Of a stretch of DNA of 64,000 bases, positions 12,182 to 57,815 are shown in pieces. This DNA comes from Panorpa germanica. Its lineage: Eukaryota; Arthropoda; Insecta; Mecoptera; Panorpidae. The first letter of the stretch is position 1; the number at the start of each line of letters is the position of its first letter. A program made the translations under genes and the position numbers. The stretch lies in contig OY783213.1 of assembly GCA_963678705.1 (NCBI GenBank), forward strand, positions 13,210,451-13,274,450, read 5' to 3'. Below the pieces are notes generated by a model, which made no database searches, was not told the origin of the DNA, and saw only the letters and a list, made by a program, of their open reading frames with translations.

Positions 12182-14121
12182 TGTAGACTTGTCTTTTATT
12201 AAATGTATTTAATAATTATGTATACTGCCAGCATTGTAGGAGTTCGTCGGTGATAGTACGCAGCATAGAAAATAGGCAGACGATAAAGAAAATTAAAAAA
12301 AAAATCACAAAGAAATAGATTGTGCTTTTTTTTAACTATAAACAAAGTTCGAATATTTTTCAGCGATATGAAGTAACATATTCGAAACATTGAATTTCAT
12401 AATTACTGCTATGTCCATCCAGACTGTTCATCCGAACCACTTTATTTTCCTGTAGCTATATTATTTTAACGTTAACATTTTATTACAATAGTAGAATGGC
12501 CAAACAGTAAATCAGTATGGTCCATAACACATGAAACAAAAAATCTATTTCAAAAACTCACAAAGTTTTGTGACAAAAAACCACTAGAGTCACGCTTAGT
12601 GCCGGCAGCGGCAGCGACAGCAACGTCAATAGGTGGAGGAGGACGAGAAAAGGGGTGGAGGGTTAATCGAATAGGAGTCGCGAAACCACCACTATTAAAA
12701 CTTGGCTTATTGATTCCCGAAACAAAGTTTTAGTATTACCATTATGTTGTAAATGCCTTCTACATGTGTGGGAGGCTCAAGCTTTCAGTTATATAACTTT
12801 TTATATACATATACATACATAGATATAGATGTATTTGTAGTTCTAGTGTTTGTGTTCGTGTAAATGTTATGCTTACATCAGTCAGTAAACACTGACGTTC
12901 ACTCTACGTTGTCTACAACATTGCGTTTGCAGAGTACTAGACTATACTTGTAAAGCCTGATATAGTATTCTGCAAATACTTGAAGATGAAATACACATAG
13001 TCAACAAATTGAAACTTTGCTACTCTGTGAAAAGTAGTAACATCCACTATTAGGGCTCTCTCACACTGCAGCCGAATTTCTCAGTTGGGTGTAGTCTCAT
13101 GTTTATTAATACACCACAGTATGTAATTCAAGATTCTGTATGCATAATATGGTTTATACGTCTCGACATCAAATATCATGCACTGCTGCTATCAGTTGTG
13201 TTTATTATTGCGCTGAGTGCGAAACGATAAAAGGGAAAAGCAAAACATACATTGATTCATCTCATGATAACGTCTACTGAGCTGTACTAATGAAAGATAC
13301 AGTGTGAGACCAACCTTAAATAGATTCGTATATGGAAACAGTAAAAACTTTGTTTCTGAGAAACTATGTCTGTCTCTTTCAAACACTCGCAAATAGACTG
13401 TTGATGAAGTAGTTTAGGAATTTACACACTTTTAATGAACGTTTATTTGAATGTAATTAAATATTTTTTATTTAAACAAAATAAATCTTAACTGTAATGT
13501 CGTTTAAATTGAACAATTACTTTGTCTACGTTGTTTTTTATTAACAATCTCTTTTGGGAAATTAATTAAACTGCGAATTACAATTATACAAATGTTGGCA
13601 GTCTTCGATTTGAAGGTTTTCTTACGATTTATGTTTTATGTTTCACTCATACTCATGTTGTTACAATGAGTATGAATGAGACAAAAAATATACTACCTGT
13701 TGGTGATACTGTAATGGAAATATCTCACGAAAATAAATGGAGTTTCCATGAATTTCAATATATGTACAAGGTATTTGCATTGTGTTAAAGAGTAGTCGTA
13801 ATATTCTTAATCACGTTGCAGTAATTAGCATTGTAAGAATCTGTGTTGACTGTACTCCAAGGTAGAAAATATAACCCAATGTTCACTACAATTAGCTTGT
13901 TGTGCTAACTAGTAAGATACTAAAATGTAACTAATCTGCAAGACAATATTCTATATGAAAAGTAGAAAATAAAAGCTAGTAAGTGAAAAACTCAACTGCC
14001 AGACAATTTGCTTATCATATGTTACAATTATCATCTTATGTAATATATGCAAAAAGAGTTAAGAATGTAAGTTACTGTGTGTGTACAATTCTGAAACTAT
14101 TTCATCACCATTTATAATGAT

Positions 14122-14232
14122 ATACAAGGTGTTTATAAACCAGGTATTCAATCTTTAAAGTTAAAAATAAATAAAACATTACTTAAACTACAAAACTCAC
14201 GCAACATTATCCTATTTACGAACACCCTGTAT
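14122..14232. mobile_element. Tiny 111-bp MITE with ATACARGGTGTT inverted ends
   Basis: The left ATACAAGGTGTTTATAAA and right TTTACGAACACCCTGTAT are inverted repeats matching at 15 of 18 positions. The short centre is AT-rich and non-coding. Related single ends (ACACCCTGTA) occur at 19.85 and 60.59 kb. Confidence 0.65.
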
Positions 14233-17200
14233 TTACAAATTTAATTTATCTTAATCATTAACAACAAACATTTGATGACTATTCCATCATTAATGACGTT
14301 CATGATTTTTATTTCACATTTCAATCCTACAACACTGTTGTCAATAAACTTTTTATTTTATAATAACTATATGTACTTTTTAAATTTAGTTTTAAGTTTG
14401 AAATACAATAACACAGTGTAAAATTTTACTTACAATAAATAATATACTTGTAATACTTTAAATACCACATCGTAAAATTCTTAAATTTCTAAATACAGTA
14501 TTTCACCCCCGGGTATTTTTGTTAAACATTTACATTTATAAACTACCCTCAGGATGTCAAAACATGTTCTTTTTAAACATAATCAATGTACATATTAACT
14601 TTACTGAAAAATACATTCAATAAATGTTATATCTCAATTACAAAAATGTTTGTCTAAAGCTGCGTATCCACCAAGAAAATAAATCAACTCAGTGTTAGCA
14701 AATTGTCGATTTCGTTGATTTCTTGTTGTAAACCTTTTTACAGAATGTTGTTATTTTTTTTATTTTATTTCATTTAGAATATAAAGTTAGAATTATCAAT
14801 TTAGAATATAAAATAAAATGGTTTATTCAGAATTTATGTGGTCTGTTTAGAGTACGAATCCCAGTTTACAAATAAAAGGATTCTGAATTTAAAAATAGAA
14901 TGAGGTGAGTTAGTATCAAGAAAGTATCTCGTTCTATGTGTTACCGATACTAACAAACCCAGTGCTCGAAATTAGCCGTAATTTACATGAATATATAACA
15001 ATGCTTTCAAATTTTAACTGATATTTACTAACATATTTAATAATGCAGGTTTGGTGGATACGTAGCTTTACACATTAATCCTACTTTAGTGTGGAACGCT
15101 CTGACAGAATATCGATACAAACATCTTCATCACTCTCTGAATTAAATGTAAAAAACATTTCCTAATAATACAGTCAAACAGTCGTATATTTTTTATAAAT
15201 TCTCATAAATCTGCGCAGCATTTCGTTTCTTGAAAAATGATATTTTTTATATTGATTTATTATATCATTTCATGCGTTAAGGCGAGTTCTTATGATTCAC
15301 GTAGATAAATTAAGAGAAATACTTTACTAAAATATGAATAAAACAATATGTCATAAAATCTTATTTTATATAGCAACATGTTTATATTTTTTAAATTGAT
15401 TTGCGAAAGAAATCGAAAATTATAAAATTGGGGCGAAATTTTTCAGGGCAATAAACTAGATTGTCCTTATGCTTGTACGTATACCTTAATTTACGTATAT
15501 CAAAAATAACAATCTTGTCTTAGATAGCGAACACTTTGATAGAGAATCTCAGTGTCGTACCAAGGCTAAAGGGGGCCCTATGACAGTACTTACAGAGTAC
15601 CTTTGTTTGGTCATTCAATTGTGTTTATACAAATTGGGGATTCACGTACCGTATTGATTCTACGAACGCTTTTTGGGGGGCATTCTAATTACAAGTTGAG
15701 GGACTCAAATCAAAAAGGCGAATTGTTATTAACAATGATTTAATTTGTGATAACTCAAATTTTAAATGTATTCCACTGTAAATAATGGAATTTGGGACAA
15801 ATTGAAACTAAAAGTTTAGTTAATAAAAGCGCAATTATAATGCGTCATAATTGTGTAATATCAATGTTACATTCTTTGAGATATTTGACATATTAATTAC
15901 TTTACATGCAAGTGAGGGATTTGGGATTGAGGAAGGGAGTTTTATTATAAAATATTTTGATGTATTCATCAAAATGTCTATCGTAGGTAAATCAAAAAAA
16001 CCAGCCTTAAAATAAAACGATTCTTACGTCGCAGTTTGTAGGTTATGTTCTTAAAACCTTACTTATAATTAGTTTTATTATTGAAATAAGCTGATTTATA
16101 TAGTAATTATGTTTTTACTCTAAACGTTTAGTTTTTACATATATGGATATAGCCTATTCTATAGTTCATTGTTATATATACTCCTACTGCATGTTCATAC
16201 AGCGACAAATGTTCTAGTTAAGCTCCTTTAGGTAAATGAAGTAGGTTTAAGAATCATTTTATTTGATTTATAAAACATTTATGTGTTAAGGATGCCTATA
16301 CATGTTCAATCTCAGTTTGTGCAAATTGATTTACTGTATGTTTGAATCATGTACAATCTGCAGAATAGGTATATGACTTATAAAAAAGCTTTATTTTTAT
16401 CATTTAAAAGGTATTATCAGGACTATCAGGTATAAATTAGGACTTTTAATCCAAAAGTAACTTTTAAAATAATTACAAATTTTAGTTTACTATATAAGTC
16501 AAAAAACCTACATGTAAAAATGTAATTTTTTGATTAGTATATTTGTCAAAGTTTGTACGACTGTAGACACCTTTCAAAAGACTATTCCGAGAAAAGGTAA
16601 ACTGGAAAACCACGTTCGGAAAAGATTAAAATTGATTTTCTTTTAAAACTTTACTGATAAAGTTTGCCTCTGTGTTCAGTTGAGAGGTATTTGCGTGTCC
16701 TTATAACGCGTCGTCTTATTCGAATCGCATGTAAATTGCAATAAAATTAAAGGGTTTATTTAACATTTTAAAAAACAAAAATGCATATATTTTACAGTAT
16801 AAATAAGTTGTTTAATCTTAGTTTAATTTGCCTAGAAATTGAATTATATTAGAACATAATTAGATATATTAAATTATATCAAAGCAAACTAACATATTTG
16901 TAGCTATATGAACACCAGAATAGATTTTCTCATTGTTTAAAACTGTAAGATAAACAAAGTTTTTCTATTTTATATTTCACCCTGTTGCAAAAACTCAGAG
17001 TTTCTACTTTTTCACATATTTATAATGTTTATATTTTTTATTTAATTTTTTTCTTATTTTTTTTACAAACCCGAATATATAATAACCTAAATTACCTATA
17101 CATATTGTTATATAGTGAACTTTACAACTGAATCCATTTGTCTGTTTCATTTAAACGTTTATGACCAACACATGAATTTTAGACACTTGTGGAGCATCTT

Positions 17201-17599
17201 GGTTTCGGCAATGGCGGTCAGAATCTAGTTGCGTGTGCACGTTTAGATGTTTGACCGCCTGAAGGCGGTGATGACGTGTTATTACTTCGTTGTTGTTCTA
17301 ATAAAGGTGTCAGCACCGGCTTCTGTTTTTTTGGAGAATCAAAACATCAATATTACTTGAAGAGAAACTCAAATTAATTGCACTTTGCTAAATAATATGA
17401 AGACAAAACGGGAACCATAGAAGTTATTTTGGATATCTTTTTACAACATTACATTTACCATGCAATTTATATAAAACATTTTTTAGATGATTTCTATTCT
17501 AAAATGTTTTATATTGCCGTATCATCCACATCTACTGAGTTTTACTTTTAATTCTCTGATTGGCAAAGAAATTACCGATTACTTACTTCTGTAATTGTT

Positions 17600-17668
17600 A
17601 AATTACATTCTACTTGTGCCTCGCAAAAATCTGCTGACCGGGGCCTCGCAATGGCTAAAGCCGCCCCA
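17600..17668 (+). mobile_element. hAT-like MITE right-end fragment
   Basis: GCCTCGCAAAAATCTGCTGA, CCGGGGCCTCGCAATGGCTA and AAGCCGCCCCAG match the right end of the complete hAT MITE at 52405-52758. No left end was found. An open frame starting inside this end (17651-17848) runs into unrelated sequence and is not called a gene. Confidence 0.5.
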
Positions 17669-17851
17669 GGTGATAAATATTACACTAATATTTCTATTAG
17701 CGAAGTGATCAATAGTATAGATAAAGCGATTAAAGCATGTTTATATGATGCGTTGCCTATAGAGCATATTTTCAAAAATAATAAATCAGGACAAAAACTA
17801 AAAAAGAAGAACATGAACAACATCCCATCACAAGGGGAGGAATTATAACAA

Positions 17852-51098
<33,247 letters not shown>

Positions 51099-52396
51099 CT
51101 GAAATAAAACAAGAAAAAAATAAATGAAATAAAAGTAATATTGAAAAAAATGATGTACCTGGTTCATTAGGTTTTTGTTATCATTATGATGATTAGATAA
51201 GAGTTGTTGACGTGTTATTAAATATATATCAAGCGGTAAATAAATTATTTTTATTACTATAGCTACACTAATTGGTAATTACATTAATGTAGATTAAAGA
51301 TGACATACATTCTACAAATGTATTGGAATTATACTTTAAGCACTTAAGTACTTAACTATATATCACATTTAATATTATTACAATTATTATTGTTGCAGGT
51401 ATCTATCACTTTCTTAAATAGTTATAATATTATATTTTCATTTTATGTATATTTGCATATTTCGGACAGGTGGCACTTAAAGTAGACCGGTTGTTCATAT
51501 AGTACAAATAAATACTTTAAATTTACACATGTAGCTATAATCTCGTTTATTAAATATAAAATATGATAATAACAAAGAACATAGTCTGTAAAGTGCAACG
51601 TGCTAACAATGTTCAACTGGACCACAGAATTTGTTTATTGTATACCAAACAAAAGCTCGAACAAATAAAACTTTATACTGTATTTGATAATATGTTATTT
51701 GTATTTGTTTCTGAAAGTTTAGTTCCCTGTCCCATTAAGTAACTTCAATTCTAAATCTATTTACAGGTATCGTTTCGTTACCAACCTTACCACATCACCT
51801 TCCCCCAACACTGCCTTCTTTATATATAATAGTTACCGATGTTACCGCTATGTGGTAGCACTGGTAACCCAGTTTGTCAACTAACCATGTTTTAAATGTC
51901 TGTTACTACTCGTAGTTTCTGACACGGCCGTGGCGTCTGGAAAACCACCAAAATGTTTTATAACTATAACAAACTATTTTAACTACCAACTTTAAGAATT
52001 ACTTTTATCTATGTTGCACTGTTCATAAACTTTTATATTGTCACTGAATATTAGGCTTGTGTCACATTGCAACCAAGTATCTTTGCAGTAGGGTGTTTAT
52101 TTTATCATAAAATGGAACCTCTACTTCTACCTCTCAGTTGTACTGTCCACAATGTATTTCTATATCATTTTCTTAAGTTCTAGTTAATCATAACTCTAGC
52201 TTAAGCAAGCATAATACCTCGGTGACCTTTTCCGTTAGATGACTGTGTTGAATCTTTGACAAAAATAGAAATGAAGAACCAATTTTCTAAGTCAAACTTC
52301 TATTATTCAATATTTGATAATTTGGTGAGAATTCTTTATTGAAATATTGGTTAATTTATGCAAATTATGGTTTTTAATTTATTAAATATTCAAAAA

Positions 52397-52766
52397 TTGA
52401 CGGGCAGAGGCGGCCTTAGGGGGTGGCAAGCAGGGCAACCGCACGGGGTCTCGCATTCTCGTACAACAACCCAAGTAGAAAAATGCATTACTATATAAGA
52501 GTATGCATTTGAATCTCGGGCCTCGCTCTTTAGAAATCCCACTAGAATCACTTTAAGGCATTCATGTGCCTTAGTTTATCATCATTAATATTTGTCGTCT
52601 TTGTGTTTGTTAACTTTTATAAATCTTCCAATATCAAATTTTATTTCTCGTCAATTATCATCAAAAATACTTACTTACAATTTACATAAATTATACAAAG
52701 AACAAAAGCCTCGCAAAGATCTGCCGCCGGGGCCTCGTAATGGCTAACACCGCCCCTGTTGACGGA
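52397..52766. mobile_element. hAT-type MITE with 8-bp target duplication
   Basis: The element runs from CAGAGGCGGCCTTAGGGGG (52405) to GGCTAACACCGCCCCTG (52758). The ends are inverted repeats of the CAGRGGCGG type. It is flanked by TTGACGGG (52397-52404) and TTGACGGA (52759-52766), an 8-bp duplication with one mismatch, as hAT transposases make. The 354-bp element is non-coding. Its right end also occurs as a fragment at 17600-17668. Confidence 0.85.
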
Positions 52767-54679
52767 TATATATCTGTTTAAAGTATGAATTTTGTTTTAC
52801 TGCCTAATATATGTTGTTATTCTAATAGTTGATGACGTCAAGAAATAATCTAATTAATTTTTCGTTTTATATCACTACATTATACTGAAACATTATGGGT
52901 CGCCGCAACAGCTGCTATAGTTGTGACATTTAATTCTGCATCTCTCTTGCACTTCTCTTGTTTAACAGCGATGGTAAAAGATAACAAGTGATAGTGTGGG
53001 ATTATTTTTTATAAATTATTACCGTTTAATTATTAAAGGATCAAACATGACTATTCCAATCGCTAATAACTTCTATTACATTACGAATTGAATAAAAATA
53101 ATTGGATATTTCAACTATATCAATATTTTAGTTCTACATAAACTCAGTTATGGTTCGCAGCACAATTGAATAAACAGCCCTAAAGATATTTTCATTTATT
53201 TACATTTATTTGGATAAAATAAACAAAAAAACACATATGCATTTTTTAAAGTTATCTAACATCGTTACATTATTCTGTATGTTTATATTTTTTCCTTTGT
53301 TAGTTGTTATTATTATAATAACAGCTGATTATAAGGGTGTGCGTGTGTGCACCATTGTTAACTAACAATCATTCTCTACATTCTACAATACCCATTCCAC
53401 ACAAACACCTAACGATTATTTTTTCCGTTTGCAGCTTTAAATGTTCCCGCCCTATTATTCCTCGTTACTTTATATGTTATACTTCCGCTATTTGCCAATA
53501 AAATCCTACGAACAGATGTAATGTCAAAAGCCTATTACCTTCTTTACCCTATTTTCACTTTAATGCTGGGGTATTTATTTTTTAATACAAACATAATGTT
53601 GTAATTGAGAGCTAAATGTTTAACATTTCCTTTGCGCAATAAAAATCATGTGATACGGACGATGCATAAAAAGTTTCATAAGTTTTTAAGAACTTTGTAA
53701 GTAATATAACAAATTTTTCTCTTTGCTATCTTTGTGCCTCAAAACAATTTTGATAAATGTGTCATACTGCCTGGTTGAGAATTGGGCTAACATAAACTAC
53801 GTATATAGTTCTGGTTTCCTCACAATTCTCTTAAGAGTAAAAGGTGTTGCATATGATTCAGGCGGGACTACAACGGATAAATATTAGTGAAATTTTACTG
53901 ACATAAAGATTCTCGAAATGAAATATAGATAATTGTGTAAATTCTCTTAAACTTGTACAACAATTCTCGATATTTAAACTTTTATACCAGTTCAGCCCTG
54001 CACTAAAACAGCTGGTGTAAAATTCCGTGAACAAATTCATTCATCTATGCTCAGCACTATGGTAATAATGCACTATTTATTAGGCACGTGAATGTACTGA
54101 ATATTAAATAACAAACACATTTTCCGCATACGTGCTGATTGAAAATGCAAATCCACTTTGCCGTTGAGTCAGCAATTTGATGTACTTTGTTATAATTAAT
54201 TAATTTCATGTACTCTACTCTCACAGGTTTAATAAAACAGATGACATAGTTACATAAAGTCTAAAGTCCAAAGTAAACCAAAAACGGAACATGTACATAG
54301 TGCTACCAACAAAATAAAACGATACTTTCAAGTTTGAAACTTTATTGTACATTATGAACGTTCAGGTTTACTCCCTAGGCATTGGTGAGACCTCTTAAGA
54401 TGTACCAGCCTTGTTAGACGAACAATTTGACAGTTATATATAAATTTAACTATATTAGATATTAAACAGAACTTTAAAAGTATGTTATTGCAACAAGCAT
54501 AATTTTCAACCGACATAAAGCAAAGCAAACCTATGAATCTAAATATATTCTGATAACGTATAAGTGTTACATTCATTCATGATATAAAATTATCAGTATT
54601 TAAAAAATATTTAAGGTTACATATGACGTCACTTAATAAGTTCGTATGATGACACATACAAGCACTTCGCAATTGTTTC

Positions 54680-54795
54680 AAGAATTATAGAAGTAGCGTC
54701 ACTAAAACCACTGTAACTAGTAAACAAATGGTCGTAATGTCATGAAATGTTGACACATATCGTTTGAAGGTTGGTACTATCGAAATATCATATGC
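54680..54795 (+). repeat. Dispersed repeat R1, copy 3
   Basis: It contains GTAGCGTCACTAAAACCACT and then ATATCGTTTGAAGGTTGGTA, both matching the split copy at 2.2-2.8 kb in inverse orientation. It gives the uninterrupted order of the two halves, so it defines the empty site for MITE copy A. Confidence 0.6.
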
Positions 54796-57309
54796 TACGC
54801 TTTATCTTCCTATCTTTGTCTTCCTACGAACTTAATAAGTGATAGATTAGGTATAGACTAAATAAAACACATTTTTTAATTTTATGTTATATATGTATAC
54901 TATATACCGTTAAAGAAAGTGTATTGTTAAGTGATTCAAAATTAATTAGTGAATTATTTAAATATTTAGAAATTTGTAAAATAGAATTGTAAAATGTGAA
55001 ATATGTATAAAAAATGTTTGATGGTGGCTATGACGAATAAAAGTCAAGGCAAATAAATAAATTAAAAATAAAGAAAGCGTAAAGCAAAGTTTTAATACAT
55101 TTGTTTCATTTCAGGATTCCAGTACACTTCTGTGAAATCCATCAAAAGCTGTGGTGAGAGGTCAAAATGTAAGTTTAGTTTTCAAATATACACAATACCT
55201 CCTTAATACAAAATTTTTATTACTTTAAATGCATGTGCATGTAAAACTTGATAATATTTATATAAATAAATTGTTATTTTGCATGAAACAAATAAGATGG
55301 AAAATGTCTTTTTATGACAAATTTAATCCTAAAACTGGTGATCTGTATTTTTAAATTTCGCTCCATTTTTTAACTGTCAACATACAATCGTCATTGCTGT
55401 AAAATTCACGAAGATATTGCGTTTTTCTGTTAATTAAAAATGACACCTCTTGTTGACAGTCCCTTAAAGTGACAGCATTTGTCTAAAGACCCTAAACCTT
55501 GGTTTTTGTGGCACAGAAGGGTTATTCCACCTACTTGTATTGATATTACAACAATTGCGATTCTTAATATTTTATGCCTTATTTAATAAATTACCATCCA
55601 TTAACATCTATAATATTTTTAAATTAGTAGTTTTATAAAACTATTCCAACTAAAGAACTTGCCAATCATAATAACATTTGTGTCACAATTTCTTATTTCT
55701 TTCGATCACAACTCGTTGTCTGCCCAGACAAACACTTGGTGTCTAATTTATAACTTAAATTTACTAATTTTAAATGTTACCTTCGAGAATCGAAACAGCA
55801 CCTGAAGAGACAAGTAAAGTAAGCGACAAACTTTAATAACTTTTAACTAGTTCAACATAACCTGAAGCTTTACTGCATTCGACTGCGTCTGGAAGTGGTC
55901 CCTTTGGAGAGACATTCAAAACTATGTGGCGCGGTTTGTTATACCATACATGGGTCGGTTGGCTAAATACATGTGCTAACTGTTTTCTAGCGAAATGTAA
56001 GTAGAGAACAACTAAAACTTCTCCCAAGAGCATTGTCTATAGCAAATGGAACAACAGCAGGTCTACAATGCATCGATTTAGGCTAGACACAAACGGTAAA
56101 CGAGACTGTCGTTGGAAAATCTGGTGTTTGTCGCTAAATAGAGAGGCAATATCATGTAAAAACATTGATCAGACAGAGACAACGCTAACTATTTTATTTG
56201 TGAGATGTCTTGTTGCAAGTGTGTGCCTGTACATGAACAGGTATACCGTCTAAAGACTACTTAGCCAGTTATTCTAAGTTGTAATTACTAGCGATCTTAT
56301 ATTGTAGTGATCTTATATTAAAAGGTTAAATTATATCTCGTGCTGGGTTAGATAACGGTTTATCTGACAGGTTTGACTGTGCGTATTACCTTTACAGGTA
56401 AACGTACAGTTAAATTACTAAAAGCCTTATAAGAGCATAATGTTTCTAGACCATATATTATGATATCTATGAATCTCATAATAGGCATACAATATTAACC
56501 TAATATCAGGTGCTATTGAAACTCATACAAACTTAATTTATCTATCTATTAGCATGAGAGTGAACGAGACAGGTATTTATAAGGCTTCCATAACTCAGAA
56601 TTTGGCTACAGATACGAATATACTACAATACATTCTTTTCATTTATATAGATTTATGTAATAACTTTGATTTATAAATAGTTGAAAAATGAATTTAAAAA
56701 CGGATTAAAAAAGATTATAACAAGGGATTATGTAATCCGTATAAAAAAATTAAAACAAAAAAATTATTTTAGTAGATAATTTATTAGGAGAGGAAATCCA
56801 GCTTAAAAAAAGATTATTTTTAAATATATAACCAGTAAGTATGAACGGTCGGTTGTATAGAATGTTAAAGTTACGTGGTACTAGGTCTGTTTATGAGGTT
56901 ATAACTTGTATTAAATTAATCCCACTAAACACAATTATCTAGCCTTAAAGTAAAACCCAGACTATAACACGTTTCAAGTTGAAAATATAACTTTTCAATT
57001 TTCAAACTTTTCTACAGGTACAAATAACTGAACGAGAAAGTTATGTTTACAAATGAGTAACCATAGACTACGTATATAGAAGCATGTTCTTTATTTCTTT
57101 GACTTTATTTGAATTAACGCTAACTCGCTTTACGAACTTCGTGGTAACGTACTATCTCTCTTTAAAATATTAATATAATAAAATATTAATTTCTCTAAAT
57201 GTTCGCTCTGTTAACAGCGCATTTGTTACTAATCTATTGGGCTCCAACATCAGATCGAAAAGTATCTAAAGTTATACAACCAAGCAGCCTACACACAAGT
57301 TGATACATC

Positions 57310-57815
57310 GTAAAGTATCATTCCCACTCACTGCTTTAATTATATTTTGTATTTTGTTTTTAATTTAAATTGTTTAGCATATGGCAATATGCATAGTCAT
57401 TCACAGTACTACTTTTAATTTAATTTATTTTTAAGTTTATTTAGAATCTTACAAGGTCCAATGTTTTAAATTAAAAATATGAAATTAAGGAAAACTATAT
57501 TATGTTATAACCTCCAAAATGTGACAATCTATCAAAATGCAGTAGAATTTATATTTAAGAGAAGTTTAATGTCAGTTTGTCAGAAATAATGAAATAAAAG
57601 CAATTTTGATTACTAATTGTTATTAAAAACAGTCATTTTAATTATTTCACATACACATTGAACTGTCAAAATTTATATTACTAACGATGCATACACACCA
57701 ACTAAATTAACTAAACTTAAATTAAAACACAAATGTGAAAAGGAATGCCTAAATGAGAACCTGAAATCTAGATTAGAATATTAAATAAAAACAGTGAGTG
57801 GGAATGAGGCTTTAA
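57310..57815. mobile_element. Long TTAA-type MITE, copy D
   Basis: GTAA at 57310-57313 and TTAA at 57812-57815 flank termini AGTATCATTCCCACTCACTG and CAGTGAGTGGGAATGAGGC. The roughly 498-bp body matches copies A and B in the same orientation, slightly shortened. It is non-coding. Confidence 0.8.

Larger units (their letters stand above)
1..17851. other. Region 3-prime of the last exon seen: no recognisable gene, repeat-rich AT DNA
   Basis: I searched both strands for coding signal and found only short AT-driven open frames. If exon i is spliced at its GTGAGT, this region should contain a final intron and a short last exon with 3-prime UTR, but I could not identify them. Recognised contents are the TTAA MITEs near 0.96, 2.25 and 4.7 kb, the CCCAG MITE at 6.25 kb, dispersed repeats at 7.7-9.1 kb, the pogo-like MITE at 12.0 kb, the ACACCCTGTAT-ended MITE at 14.1 kb and a hAT-end fragment at 17.6 kb. 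I see nothing specific in the rest. Confidence 0.6.

Noticed and set aside
15551-15710. Possible hAT-like element starting CAGTGTCGTACCAAGGCTAA
   Set aside because: The start resembles a hAT end, but no inverted partner or 8-bp duplication was found.
17651-17848. 65-residue plus-strand open frame downstream of exon i
   Set aside because: Its ATG lies in a hAT terminal fragment and the rest crosses into unrelated sequence. It could hold a piece of a transposon protein, but nothing identifies it.
55833-56033. Candidate missing Ig exon containing HVWYNKPRHI
   Set aside because: It lacks a paired Cys and a DxGxYxC motif, and flanking splice sites with the right phase were not found.
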